A stretch of 64,000 nt of DNA. Origin: Acanthochlamys bracteata. Lineage: Eukaryota > Streptophyta > Magnoliopsida > Pandanales > Velloziaceae. A program made the translations under genes and the position numbers. The DNA lies in the NCBI GenBank assembly GCA_019914995.1, contig CM034127.1, forward strand, positions 13,862,269 to 13,926,268, in the 5' to 3' direction. The notes beneath the pieces were generated by a model. The model saw nothing but the letters and a program-made list of their open reading frames with translations. It did no database searches and was not told the DNA's origin. Positions within the stretch are counted from its first letter, which is position 1. Each line of letters begins with the position of its first letter. Shown here one piece after another: positions 13,492 through 25,679 of this stretch.

Positions 13492-13671
13492 GCAAACGGT
13501 TAAGGCGAGAGTAGTTTTGCGCCGTAAAGCAAAATTTTATTATTTTTTAAAGATAAAAAAATAAAAATATTTTTTATTTTAAAAAAATTTTATTTCATAA
13601 ACCCTTCTAAACGCTCTCAAAATCTGCAAATAAGCACGTTCTAAGACCAAGTTAAGAACTTAACCGTTTGC
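13492..13671. mobile_element. Candidate MITE or other short inverted-repeat element
   Basis: A perfect 13-base terminal inverted repeat, GCAAACGGTTAAG at 13492-13504 and its reverse complement at 13659-13671, encloses about 150 bases with an A/T-rich core. It sits just 5' of the first island of the BTAF1 pseudogene. It has no coding capacity. I could not find a clear target-site duplication, so the superfamily is open. Confidence 0.5.
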
Positions 13672-13787
13672 AATGCTTTTGCATAAGGCAATGCATTACT
13701 GTTACATCTTAAGTTCACTAAACTATGATTATTATTCTCAAAATGCAAAAAAAAGAAGAAAAAGAAAGGAGCAACCTTCAACTTGCA

Positions 13788-16206
13788 TCATTCACTCTCA
13801 GAAATCACCCTGTGTCGACTGACACCGTTCACTTGGCCGGAATTTTCAGCAGAGTGGATGGTTGATTCGAAAACCTCGGCTTTGTAGGAGTACATCCGAC
13901 TCAGTAGCAGGAACACCACAAAGTTGATCACATTGAGCACTGCAAGAAATGCATAGTAGTAATCCAGGTGAGATGCATTCAAGTTGTTCAGAATCCATCC
14001 CTTCCCGTTCTTCTTGGTAACGTGCGACACGGTTTTCAGCAACAAACTGCTCAGGATATTACCGACGCCGAGCGCGCTCAATGAGTAAGATGTACCTAAA
14101 CTTTTCATGCTTGCTGGTGCCTGATCATAGAAGAACTCGATTTTTCCGACGGCTAAGAATGCGTCTGATATTCCCATGAGAACGAATTGTGGTAATAGTA
14201 TGAAGATTGTTTTAGGAACTTCACCGCCGTTTTCGACAAGTCCATGACTCCTTGCGATGCTCAGCCTCCACTTCTCTGTAACAGAAGCAATCACCATGAT
14301 CACTATATGAAGAAAAATTCCGATTCCTAGTCTTTGCAACAACGTTATTCCCCGTGGATTTTTGGTCCATTTTCTCATGAATTTCACAAAGAAACGGTCG
14401 TACAAGACGACCGAGGCGAGCATGGAGATTGTAATGAATGCCTGCAGGCTCGCCGGAGGGATTTGGAATTTGCGTCCGATGTGTCTGTCTAATGTCGTGC
14501 CTTGCTTGACGAAGAGTGTATTCGCTTGAGCTATCATTGTTGCAGGAATGAACATCGATATCAGTAATGGAATAAGTCGTAGGATCTGCTTTGTTTCCTC
14601 TATGTATGTTACAGGGGATAACATCCATGGTGAGCTTGTTCCAGTTCTTACAGCAGCTTTATTAAGAAACCTGCAATTTCCCAATAATCTTATTACCGAA
14701 AACAATTCAAGTTAAAAAAAGTGGAGGCAAAAGAAGAAAAGTTTACGGCAGATGATGCGTAAGATCGAGTCTGAAATTTCCTTTCTTGGTATATTCTTCG
14801 GCTGGCAATTCGAAAAGTTCCTTAGGATCACTTGGTGTTGCCACTCTCCATTTTCTTACAGCTGCAACAATCACTCTAGCCATCTTCGTAAACGGACTGC
14901 CTTGAGGCACCTTATGCCTGTAATGCGGAGTGCCAATTGCAAATATCAGTATCGAAACAGCCAGACCGACCATCGGTAAGCCATACCCGATAGACCATCC
15001 AACGTTATCTTGCATGTACACTAGCACCGTGTTGGCAAAAAGTGTGCCTAAGAACACACTGAACATCCACCAGTTGTAGAAGGTGAGCTTATGGGCGCGC
15101 TCTTTAGGATCGAAATCATCAAATTGGTCCGCACCGATTGTTGATACGTTGGCCTTGGTTCCGCTATTGCCAAGTGCAATAATGTACAAGGCACCAAAGA
15201 ACACGGTAAGCTGCAGTGTGGAAGCTTGCCGGCAACTGGAATTGATTGGATCATGACAAGGTGGCGGCTTCAAAGCAGGGACAGAGACTGCGAGAACTAG
15301 AAGGAACATCCCCTGTGGAAAGCATGCGTATATGATCATCAGTTTCAGGTTCCTTAACCTGATAGCGATTCAAATTTAGCATAAGAAGTTCAACTTCGGT
15401 CACTTAATTATGAACTTCATCTTTTCATCCTCAAACTATTTGCAGATTGTGGAGATCATTCAAAGTCTTCTAGAATCTGGACTAGCACAATAGTACACGC
15501 AGATAATTCAAACCAGCTGCGACTACTTTTATCTGAGATTCTTTTCTGATGTTGAACTCATTATTAATGCATGATCGAGGCAGGACTACCAAAAACAAAA
15601 AAAAAAAGCTCCTATGAAACCTAGACGTCAATGTCAGCGAACGGCAGATATTATTGCATAATTCGTATCATCGTGGAAGAAAGGTGCCCAGAAGGTTTCA
15701 GCACCAAATGAACTATTCCTAACGTCTACATAGGCTGCTTGTTTATCTCTTGAACAAAGAACGTTGAAGTGCATATAGTTACCGATAAATAAATGACAGA
15801 ACCGATCATGAAGGTCCAATAACGGCCGAGATAAGCATCGGCGATCAAAGCTCCTAGAATCGGTGACAAGAAAACGGTGCCAACCCAGTTGGTAACATTG
15901 TTTGATGCAGTGACAGTGCCTTGTTGAAGCTTTTTTGTCAAGTAGATAACTAGGTTTGATGATATCCCATAGTACGCCATCCTCTCAAACACTTCATATA
16001 CTGCACGTCCAGTTCTTGAACGATCACTATTTCAAACCGAACCAATAGAACCGGGAAAAAAAATAACTGATTATGAATTACGTACCGACGATAAAAGAAC
16101 AAGCAGTCCACCCTCCTCTCTTTGATCGAAGAACAGGGTTGCCTTTGAGATCAACTGAGCCATCTCTAGTGAACTCACTCTCTGCAACTTCCAAGTTCAC
16201 GGCCAT
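13788..16206 (-). CDS. NPF (NRT1/PTR family) proton-coupled transporter, NPF5-type, copy B
   Basis: Four exons, 16206-16086, 16000-15783, 15312-14747 and 14670-13788, join in frame to 595 residues. Exon 2 is exactly 218 bases in both copies, and all three introns interrupt the same positions and phases as in copy A, which shows tandem duplication. ExxER is EVFER at residues 43-47. Shared blocks include NVTNWVGT, NSGTKANVS, DQFDDFDPKE, YNWWMFS, QGTTLDRH, NPRGITLLQRLG and EFFYDQAP. It is closer to Arabidopsis PTR3/NPF5.2 than copy A at several points (CSFIVVYEVFERMAYYG). The block that usually reads GTGGTKPN is NSGTKAN here, a visible divergence next to a transport helix. The MAVNLEV start at 16206 was chosen because upstream codons have no family match. 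Confidence 0.94.
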
Positions 16207-19200
16207 GGTTACCAAAGCTTCTTCTTGATAAGTTCTTTGTGTGCTGCACTCTACTAAAACACAAACTGGCAGTATATATTGTGGTGCCAAATTCCAATTT
16301 ATCTATTATAGTAATTTGCCATTACTTTTACTAGGTCAAAATGATTACGACATGGATCCATTTTGAAATTTCCACATATAAATGTGGTCAGATGCAAAAG
16401 AGAGGTGTCATGCCATTAAAAGATTGTATAGAGAAATATACCAACAATCTTAGGACACACAACAAGAGCGTGGTTTCAGTTTCGGTGCTTGCTTACGTAG
16501 ATATTTTACGTTACGCTATGATTTGGTTATAGGCTTCTAAAATTAAGGTAATCCATTTACGTGAAGAGTAGTTACTGAACGCTTTTGGTATGCACTTAAA
16601 ATTTGAAACTCTCATCTTTAATTTTCATATTCATCTGATTTAAAGGGATGCTTTAAGATGTTTATGGCATTATTTTTTATTTCATATTTCTTAAAAAATT
16701 GTTATAGTATTAACAAAATTTTTTTTATATGCTTCTATAATTAAGTTTACGTGAAGAATTAATTACTGAACACTTTTGATCTATACAATGGTATGCACTT
16801 CAAATTTCAAACTCTCATCTTTAATTTTCACATTCATATGAAGTAAGGGGATGTTTGATAGCACTACCTTTATTTAAAAAAAAAATATTACATTTCTCAC
16901 TAAATTTTCTACGATATTAAAAAAATTAAAAATTAAAATATACAGATAAATTATATATTATATAATATTTTATTATACTTTAAATTATTTTTAGATTAAC
17001 AAAAATCAAGCTTTTTTTTGAAAAACTTCAAAATAAATTCTATTCTAAACAATTTTTTATTTTAAAGACTTCCTTAAATCTATAATTTTAATATTAATGA
17101 AAAAAAGTAATAAGTTGATTCAAAGACCGTCTGGAAGATGGATCTTTTTAGGTTAGGAATTCAAGCATGAACGGTCAATGATTCGCCATAAATGTTGCGG
17201 ACAATGAATTCAAAAGCATGTTGACAAGCTGTGCTTGGAGCTCCCCATATCGAGTCAATGTTATAGATAAGCCATCAATCCCCATATTGTAAGGAGTTGT
17301 TCAACACCAGTAGCTATTTCCTCTTCGGAATCGTTTAAAAGTACTTAAAATAAAATATTTTTAAAATAATTTTTTTAATAATTTTTTAAAAAAATTAAGT
17401 TTAAGTTTTATATTTAAAAGAAAAAAATTATATGCACTAAATTTTATGGTGTATAATTTATTTGTACTTCTAATAAATTTTAGTATTTTAATTTGAAATA
17501 TTGAAAAGGGCTATGCCTATGAGAACTGTTGGGAGTATTTATTTTGAGATAAATTTATATTTTTAGAAGTGAGTTTAAAAAATAATATTAAAAACTAAAA
17601 ATAGTTATATAAAAAATAAATTTTATATTTATTTTGTATTAAAATTAAATTTTAAAAATAAGTTTTTGATAGAAATAATTTTTTTAAAATTTTAAAATTT
17701 TATATTTAAAGTGAGTTAAAAAAAAAAGAGTTGAATTGATAAATAAACAAACCCTTGGTGACATAAACGGATTATTTGACGTTTCATTTTAATTTATTTT
17801 TTATTATTTTGTATATTTATTTAAAAAATTAAAATAAAAAGATACATATAAATTATATTTATATATATAAATAATTTTTATTATGTTTAAGATAAAAAAA
17901 ATGAAATTTGTTTTGGACTTGCACAGTTAGTCAGATTGAGATGAGAATATATGTTCTTGGAGATTTTTTTAAAAAGTAAAAATGTCCTCGACGAACTTGA
18001 TTACTATAAAGTTTTCCAATTCCGTTTATGATTTGAGGAAAAATATTTCTGAGAACTAAAAGTATTTACAGATCACTTTCAGTGTTCACTTCATTGCTTA
18101 ATTATATATGTCAACATTAAGACATGACAAGCATATATATGAAAATCGTTCACTTTGGCGTTGTATTTCAAATACTTCGATGTTTCTATTTTAATTTTTA
18201 AAAATTATACACATATATATATCTAACAAATCAAATGATTTTAAAAATATTTTATTTTAAATAGTCTAAACGATCCTAGAGTGAGTGAGTTTATAAAATT
18301 CCTTGGATGAGTATGCAGGATAATGTATATCTTAAAATATACATTAAAATTTCTTGGATGAGACATATATTAAAAAATTAAAATATATTTTAGTTGATAG
18401 AAAATAAATTTTGTACAAATAAATTTTATAATATTGAGTTCAATAAAACATAAATTCGATAAATTTAGAATAAACTAAAAAAAATTAAATTCAAATTTTA
18501 GTAAATAAAAATTTTGTATAATTAAAAAATATGTTTATATTTTTTGTTCATTTTTTTTTTCTTCGGTGTAAATGCATTAGTTGACAGCTTGAGATCCACT
18601 CAACTTTGAAACTAATTAATATCTAAAAGCCCCTATTTTAAAAATAGAAAATTATGGATAAACTATATTCAAAGCATGATGTGAGTAAGATGACATCCTT
18701 TTTCTTTTAATTAGAAGTCTTCCGATATTTTTGTTCTAAATTTATTATTGGCGCTCTTCTTGTTTTTATTGTAACAAATTTAATGGTTACTAACTAATAT
18801 TGAAAATTTAGTCAAGACTCTAGAAGGCTACCGAATTCAAATAAATGATACAAAATTTTCTTATATTAGTAAGGGAATTCTAAATACTTGTAATTATTGC
18901 TAATCAAATTATTATTTGAGCCAAAACAGCAAGGCACCTTGCCGTTGCTGAAAATTTTGCCAAACAGCGAGGCACCTTTCGGACTGTTTGACTTTTAATT
19001 CTAAAAAAGTTATTGTCACAACTGAATTTGCCAGCATATTAAAGGCAACAAATCTAAGATAGCAGGAAAAAGCCACAACATTGAAACGGAAGATTGTGCA
19101 CTGAGCAGTCATGGATGTATAAACCAGTAAAACAATGCATTTTGATAGAAAATGTCTCCAGGATACAGTAATAAGGTATATCACCTAATCCTCTGCATGT

Positions 19201-19258
19201 CGATATATATCAACCACCCCCAATAAAAATGCTCTATCCCATGACCCTATCCTATCTT
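16207..19258. other. AT-rich intergenic region
   Basis: This is the promoter of NPF copy B followed by about 2.5 kb dominated by A/T tracts. It contains a diverged direct duplication at 16532-16860, listed separately. From 18900 to 19258 the sequence becomes less AT-rich and is probably the 3' UTR of the acyl-CoA ligase-like gene. No coding frame is supported. Confidence 0.5.
16532..16860. repeat. Diverged direct repeat, two copies about 200 bases apart
   Basis: A unit of about 130 bases beginning near 16532 recurs near 16729. Shared stretches include TTTACGTGAAGA, TTACTGAAC and GGTATGCACTT, and AACTCTCATCTTTAATTTTC is identical in both. Copies differ by several substitutions and small indels, so the duplication is not recent. 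Confidence 0.7.
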
Positions 19259-22200
19259 CTAAATTTTGGATCGCACCTTCTCAATGAGCTCTCTTCGTAA
19301 GATTTTTCCTGAAGCAGATTTTGGTACGCTGTTGACGAAGGATACCTTCCTCAATCTCTTGAAAGGTGCAACCTGTAAACAAAAAGAAACGACATACAGT
19401 CAGCTAAGTGTTACATAAGGATCTAGAAAGTCTAAAAAAATGTATTCTCATAAGATGGACTACTGAAGACTAGTCGCTAAAAGAATTTAAAATGCAATGA
19501 AGTTTGAACAAGCAGATAGGCACTGTCCTTATTAAAAGGAAAATTTAGTACTGTGGATTAAGTACCTGTTTAGCTATGAAGCTTTTAATATGTTCCTCAG
19601 TCAATGAGCTGTTAGGTGACTGGACAACAAATGCAATAGGAACCTCACCAGCTTCAGCATCAGGATACCTTCCATTAGAAACAAAATACAGCAATAGTTG
19701 TTTGCGATTTTACCAAATGATGAATGTTTGGTAACACCAGTGAACGTAAACATCATACAAAACTATTGAATTAGAGAGAAAGGACTATAACCACTCAGAA
19801 CTTACGGAATAACTACAGCATCCAATATATCAGGATGAGAAAGAAGTAAGCCTTCAAGCTCAGCTGGCGCAACCTGAAAATAAGATTCAACAATGGTCCA
19901 CTTTAAGAAACTTAAATAGAAATTATATTAGCAGAAACTAGGATCTATAGGAACTTCAACTAATAGGCAAAATATGTCCAAGATTTTGCCAAGGTCTTCT
20001 TTTGACCGAAAACACGTCGTTATTGAGTACAGACTGATAGATGATTTAGCATTCTGTAAAGGAGCTCCCAACCCTGCCCAACAAATAAAAAAAAGACCCT
20101 TGTGGCGGTTACCTGAAAACCTTTGTACTTAATGAGCTCCTTGATTCGATCAACAACAAATAATTGTCCCTTTTCATCAAAATATCCAAGATCACCGGTA
20201 TGCAACCATCCTTCCTTGTCTATGGTCAACTTAGTAGCTTGTGGGTTATTAAGATAGCCTGGAATTCAATTTAAAGAGTTCTTGAGCATCAAAACATTAA
20301 CTAGTGCATTCTGTGAAGTATGAACATATCAGATCATGTAGGCATATATAAATCCATGGGAGGAAATCCATAATCTGAAAATCCCGTCGGTCAAAAAGCT
20401 CGCAATGCAAGTACTGAATTGGATGTTTCTGTCCGGTTGAGGCCAACAGTATTACTTGCAGAACATTTAGATGTTAAGCGACCCTCATATGCAGAAATGC
20501 TTAGTACTGAATGTGTATTCTAATACTTTGCTGCTACAATGTTCTGCTTAAAAGATGGAATACACATTCACCTTTTCTGAAACTCCTCATTCTATCACAA
20601 CCTCAAAGATCTTGCTTAAAATACATTCTAGAAGACAACAGTCTATCCTACATCTCCAAAATTCAGAATCATCTAAAAGAACTTGAAAATAAAATCTGTG
20701 AAAAGCTAGAAATAAGCAAGACAAATTGAGAAGCCTTAGACTAACTAACGCAAATATTGAATCCATGCCAAACCATTAAAGTCCATAAAAGCACAGATAG
20801 TCTAGGAAATGCTTTGATAAAGAATTGTGAGCCACTAAAATGCAGAGATGGAAGGTGCCATAAAGAATTGATGTTTACAACATGTGTATGGCTCAAACAA
20901 TAAAGAGGTGGACTTCAACTGTTACATATACTAACAAGTAGCAACAGATGAAGCTTCACAGAAAAAACAGCTGATGAAAGGAGGAAAAGCATCCTTCACT
21001 ATTCATTGACAATTGGAAAATAGGAAAGATGCAACATCGTCCACAGTGCCCAGGCTTTCTACTTAGCAAGGTATAAGATGTCAAAGAACATTAGTACATG
21101 CTGCATTGAATCTAGATAGCGGCATCACTAAAGTACTTACTTGACCAAAAGCCACATATTTTAGTTCTCTGCATATAAAAGAAATCATAAGAGCTCACTA
21201 CCTTGCATAATATTTGGTCCTCGGAAACATAGTTCGCCTAGTTGGTTTGGAGGAAGAGACTTCATAGTTTCTATACTTACTACTTTACCCTCAACTCCAG
21301 AAACAAGATATCCTGTTGCTCCAAGTGTTCGGGGTCCTTCAAAAGGATGCTCCAGAGAGATTATTCCAGAAGTCTCAGTCATACCATATCCCTATATAAA
21401 AGCACGGAAATAAATGTTATGCGAGGTAGCATCCACCTTTAAATCGGTTTGGAACAGAGCAATGGTTAGATAACACTCAATCTCCAGAGTCGCTCTGCAA
21501 AATTTGCATCGGAAAGTGACTAATTTTATGTTTAGATCCATTACAAGCATTGTACAAATGTATATGCGATGAGATAATATTGTGGCAAAGAAATAAATTA
21601 AGACTCTGCATAAGTTGCTGTAAACATTCCTAGGTTATATGCCACTAAGAAACTAATTGGGATCTGACAAATAGTAGGAATGGCTACAAACCTTCAAGTG
21701 GAAGATGCCATAACTCCAGGAGATCATATACCCATAACAAATTGACAAGATGTCAAAATTTTTTTTGCAGACACTCTCATGAGGAAATTCTTCGCATAAC
21801 GTCAACTAAACTATACGTGTAAAAGCTCTCAAATAAGAGCTAACCATGCACAAGCTCATAATCAATGATTCAGCAAAGCTTATTATAACCAAAAGAAAAA
21901 CAAAATCTCAGACAAGCTTCGACAAGCCAATTTACCTGAATAACCTCCGCATGAGGAACCACCTTGGCAACCTCCTCCATCACATCCTTCCCAAGTGGTG
22001 CAGCTCCTGACCCGAGAAACCTAATTGACGACAAGTCATACTTGGTCGTCTTGGCCATCTTCGCAAGCGCAATCATCACAGGAGGCACACCATACATGTG
22101 TGTCACCCTATACTTCTCCACAGCTCTCAACACTGCATCCATTTCAAACTTGCCCATAACCACAACCGTATTTCCCCGCCTCAGCTGTGCATAACCAATG

Positions 22201-22940
22201 ACTGACAATCCAAACACATGAAACAAAGGTAGAAAGCATAAAAATGTATTATGAGAATCCCCAAGCCTGTCCTGGTCTTGAGCCACCATCACCGATGCTG
22301 TGATAAAGTTCCTATGAGTCAAAACCACACCTTTACTAACTCCAGTGGTTCCTGACGAGTAAAGCAGCGTGACAACATCATCTTGCCCCACTACATTTTC
22401 TGGCGGATCTATCTGCCCTTGATTCTTCACCAGATCCGAAAAGAAATGAATGTTTCCGTCAGAAATCTTCTTACTATCGTCAAGAAAGATAGCAGGCAGA
22501 TCTAGAAGGCTTGCAATCGACCAAAGACCCGAAACAGTAATCACAAACTTAGGTTTCGAATCTTTAACCTGTTTCTTGAGCTCATTAATCGTATACAAAG
22601 GGTTAGCAGTAGTCGGAATCACACCGATCGCTGCAGCAGCAAAGAAACAGATTGGATAACGGATCGAATTGGGAGCGAAGAACAGAACAGCGTCGCCCTT
22701 GTGCAGACCTAGCGAAGCTAAACCGGAAGCAGCTCTATAAACGATGGATTTCAGTTGAGAGAAAGTTAGTGTTTCGCCCGAGTCGGAATCGGCGAGAGCG
22801 ACTCTGTCGGAGAACGAAACTGTCGAGTTGAAGAGGAATGGAACGATGGAGAGAGTTGGGTTCATTGGGAAAGATAGAGAAGGCCGTGGTGAACGGAAGA
22901 TGACATCAGCAGAGTGACTGTTCGCCGGCGCTGAAGTCAT
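19259..22940 (-). CDS. 4CLL7: 4-coumarate:CoA ligase-like 7-type peroxisomal acyl-activating enzyme
   Basis: Six exons, 22940-21936, 21391-21202, 20258-20113, 19873-19806, 19668-19566 and 19372-19259, join in frame to 541 residues, the length of Arabidopsis At4g05160. It is an adenylate-forming CoA ligase: carboxylic acid plus ATP plus CoA gives acyl-CoA. Visible are the AMP-binding box [11 protein letters not shown] (194-204), GYGMTE, box II GELCFRG (387-393), [24 protein letters not shown] and the catalytic-lysine segment [10 protein letters not shown]. It ends VRSKI; SKI is a PTS1-type peroxisomal signal. Related enzymes activate OPDA/OPC-8 or fatty acids for beta-oxidation. The start at 22940 fits the family N-terminus; an in-frame ATG at 23033 would add 31 Ser-rich residues and cannot be excluded. 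Confidence 0.95.
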
Positions 22941-23862
22941 GATCGATCTGCTTTGAAAGATCGCTGGAGAAGAAGACAAGGTTTTAGAAGCCGTTGAAGT
23001 TGGTTGTTGATTGCTCTTTAAGAATTTGTACACGGATATGCATTCATCTAGAGATGTGGCAGCTTTCTTTTGGTTAGAACGTAGTGGGCCCAGTTAGCTA
23101 ACAGCTAAGGTTCGGGCTTTTCGCGACGACTTATTTGAATACCTAATTTTTGTTAATAATTCTTTAAACTTGTGAAAAGAAGCTTTTTAAGTGTGTTTTT
23201 TTAATTCTCAAAATTTAATTATATACTTAAATTATTTTTAACCATAAAAATTAATACTAAATTATTTCAAGTAATTTTATATTTAATAATTTATTTTTGC
23301 TAACAAATATATATTCTTAATCGTGTATTCTTCGAGAAATTAACAAAATCAGTCTATATAAGTACTAATTATATAAAATTTAAAACTTATTTATAAATTT
23401 TTAATAAACTATATTTATAACAAATATCAAGTATTACTTAAAAACTTTATTTTTAATTACTCAGCTACATAATATTTATAACTATGATTTTTACTTTATA
23501 TTAAACTAATATATTTTTCATTCAAACACATGTAATACTAGAAATAATGTACTTTGAAAATACATGTAAAACAAACTACTTATTTAAATAAATTTATTTA
23601 TTTATTTTCAGCTGCTCAGTGTTAAATTTTAATGGGGCTTTGTTATCGTTGATAGAATGAAGACGTAAGCAAATTGCGAGATTAAGATGTTTTGCAATTT
23701 TAAGGCCATTTAATTTGCAAGAGAAGGCTGTATGAACTGTTGGCATTTTAACAAGTACGGGAAACTGTTCCGGCTTGCCTCATAGACTTTTTGTTAATTT
23801 AATTTACCCAAAGCCCATTGTAAGCCTTTTTGTTATATGGGCCTCCAGGAATTGTCTGCTAA
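22941..23862. promoter_or_regulatory. Divergent promoter region between the ligase-like gene and the glyoxalase locus
   Basis: This separates the minus-strand ligase-like gene from the plus-strand glyoxalase copy. Site II-like TGGGCC/TGGGCT motifs lie at 23085-23092 (palindromic TGGGCCCA), 23812-23817 and 23838-23843. Such TCP-bound elements are common in plant promoters of organelle and housekeeping genes. The middle (about 23150-23600) is nearly pure A/T with no gene. Confidence 0.5.
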
Positions 23863-24198
23863 GTTCTTTCGAGGAGGACGAAGCCCAAAACTTGGTAGAG
23901 TCCTGGAATTGTCTGGATAACGAAAGAAAGAAAACAAACTGATCATGGCTACTGCTGCCCTTCTTCTTCGCCCATTCATTTTTTGTCGCTCCACTTCTTC
24001 GTTCCCGCCGCCTCCTCTCTCCTTCGTCGTTCCCCGCGGTATTTTTTGATTTTTCGACGATTTAAAGTTGAAAATCAGTCAATCACGCTCTCTTGAGTAC
24101 CGATCTCGATATCGATGAGGGAATGCTGATTGCCTGATTGTTATTGCTCCTCTTGTGTTATTTTATTTCGATATTATTTTCAAACAATCAACTTTCTC
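23863..24198 (+). pseudogene. Duplicated promoter plus exon 1 of glyoxalase I (dead copy)
   Basis: This 336-base stretch is nearly identical to 28283-28593, the promoter, exon 1 and start of intron 1 of the intact glyoxalase gene. It has an ATG at 23945 and the same first 32 codons, through VVPRG. Then small insertions change the reading, bring a stop two codons later, and remove the AAG|GTATCA donor that exon 1 needs. It therefore cannot make the plastid-type protein by normal splicing. It lies upstream of the Harbinger-derived block, with its original-looking promoter motifs, and may still start transcripts. Confidence 0.85.
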
Positions 24199-24611
24199 AG
24201 AACATGTCCGAAAAACTTGTGAGCATGCAAATAAAAGTAGAAGAGTTGTACTTCAAAAAGTACAAAGAAGTATATCTAACTTATTAAACATTTAAACTTT
24301 GAAAAAAAATTTATCTCTTTTGTTTAAGTAGTAGTTGTATGCATTCGTGTTCTTCCAAAGAAGTCAAATCTGAGAGAATGAACATAATAATAAATAATAT
24401 AATTCTTTATGCCTAGCAAACACTATTTTACACATGCATAAAGTAGTCTTTTGCTATTTTTTTTATACGCTTTTACATTTCCTTGTTTTGTGACATGTTT
24501 TTTTTAAAAAAGTTGTTCATTAGGATTCTCGCATACCTCTTTGTAGGAAGAATTTGTTCTTGGCATGTTTCTTATACAACTGAATGAACCTTGCTATAGA
24601 AAATTTCATTC

Positions 24612-24785
24612 AATGAACCCCTCAGAGGAAACTCTCCTTCCTTCCCTCCAAAGATAATGTAGGAATGAATGAACCCCTTTCTGAGGAAACTCTCCCCTCC
24701 TTCCCTCCAAAGATAATGTAGGAATGAATGAACCCCTCTGAGGAATCTCCCCTCTCCTCCCCTCTGCTGTTAGGAAACTCACCGA
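24612..24785. repeat. Tandem repeat, three units of 56-59 bases, with dispersed relatives
   Basis: Units begin with AATGAACCCC at 24612, 24668 and 24727. Each contains CTGAGGAAACTCTC-type and CCTTCCCTCC-type tracts; the first two end with AGATAATGTAGGAATG, and the third diverges near its end. Looser copies of the GAGGAAACTCCCCTCC theme occur at about 24925-24990 and 25215-25300. A second motif, GAAAAAGTTGTTC, occurs at about 24850 and 25340, with a variant near 24510. These look like subterminal repeats of the Harbinger element. Confidence 0.75.
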
Positions 24786-25679
24786 CCCCCCTCCCAAGAT
24801 AATGTATCTTTATCAAGAATTGTTTTGGGACATGGTTTTTGTTTTTTGTTGAAAAAGTTGTTCGTTCAAATGCATATTGTATAGTACTTTAAGAATTTTT
24901 TTTAACAGTCTGACTGAACCCTACTGTAGGAAACTCCCCTCCCTCTCCCTTTTTGAGGGAAAATGCTCCCTCCCATTGTAGGGAAACTCCCCCTGTCAGC
25001 AGCAAAATTAGTTTGTTCTTTGGTTTTTGTTTTTGTTTGAAGCAATAATTTGGTTTTGTTTTTTTTCTTTATTTTCATCTCTTCTTTTGAGAATACTCTT
25101 TTTAGATGTTTGAAAATATGCTTCAACGTGATATGAGGCACTAGTTAAAAATAAATAGTTGCAGCTGTTAAAAATTAGTATACAAATACAATCATGCTTT
25201 ACTTTCTTCATGTAGGAACCTGTCCCCCCTCTCCCTCTCAGAGGAACCTCCCAACTCTCTCTTTGAGGGAAATCCCACCCCGGGCCAGAGGGAAAACTCA
25301 ACCTCCCCGCTTCTTCCCTTTTTTTTTTTGTTGTTTGAAAAAGTTGTTCACTCAGATGACAAGTGTTTAAGCATTTTTGTAGTAGGATATATTGCTCCTG
25401 AACTATTTGAACTAGCTAGAATATGTCGCTCTTGAACTATTTGAACTAGTTAGGATTCTCTAGACCTTATTGTACAAAACTCTCCTACCCTCCAAAACAA
25501 ACTCAATTATGCATGTTGTCTGTAAACCATACTGTCCTCATTTTCAGTTGTCAAGATGAGCTTATAAGTGTTGATGTTTCTTACATTGAATGCTCTTGTT
25601 GATTATATTATTATTGTCCACTATTTATTAAAGTAGCTTGTTGAATTCAATTTTTTTGCAGTTTGGCTTCATATACATA

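Noticed and set aside
23033-23033. Upstream in-frame ATG of the acyl-CoA ligase-like gene as the start
   Set aside because: Family N-termini align with the ATG at 22940; kept only as a possible alternative.
24606-24816. Repetitive open frames (GRRGEFPQ-type) over the 56-59 base tandem units
   Set aside because: The frames arise from the DNA repeat itself; there is no start context or splice support.
24612-25300. CRISPR-like array
   Set aside because: Units are contiguous with no unique spacers, in a plant nuclear genome and within a transposon.
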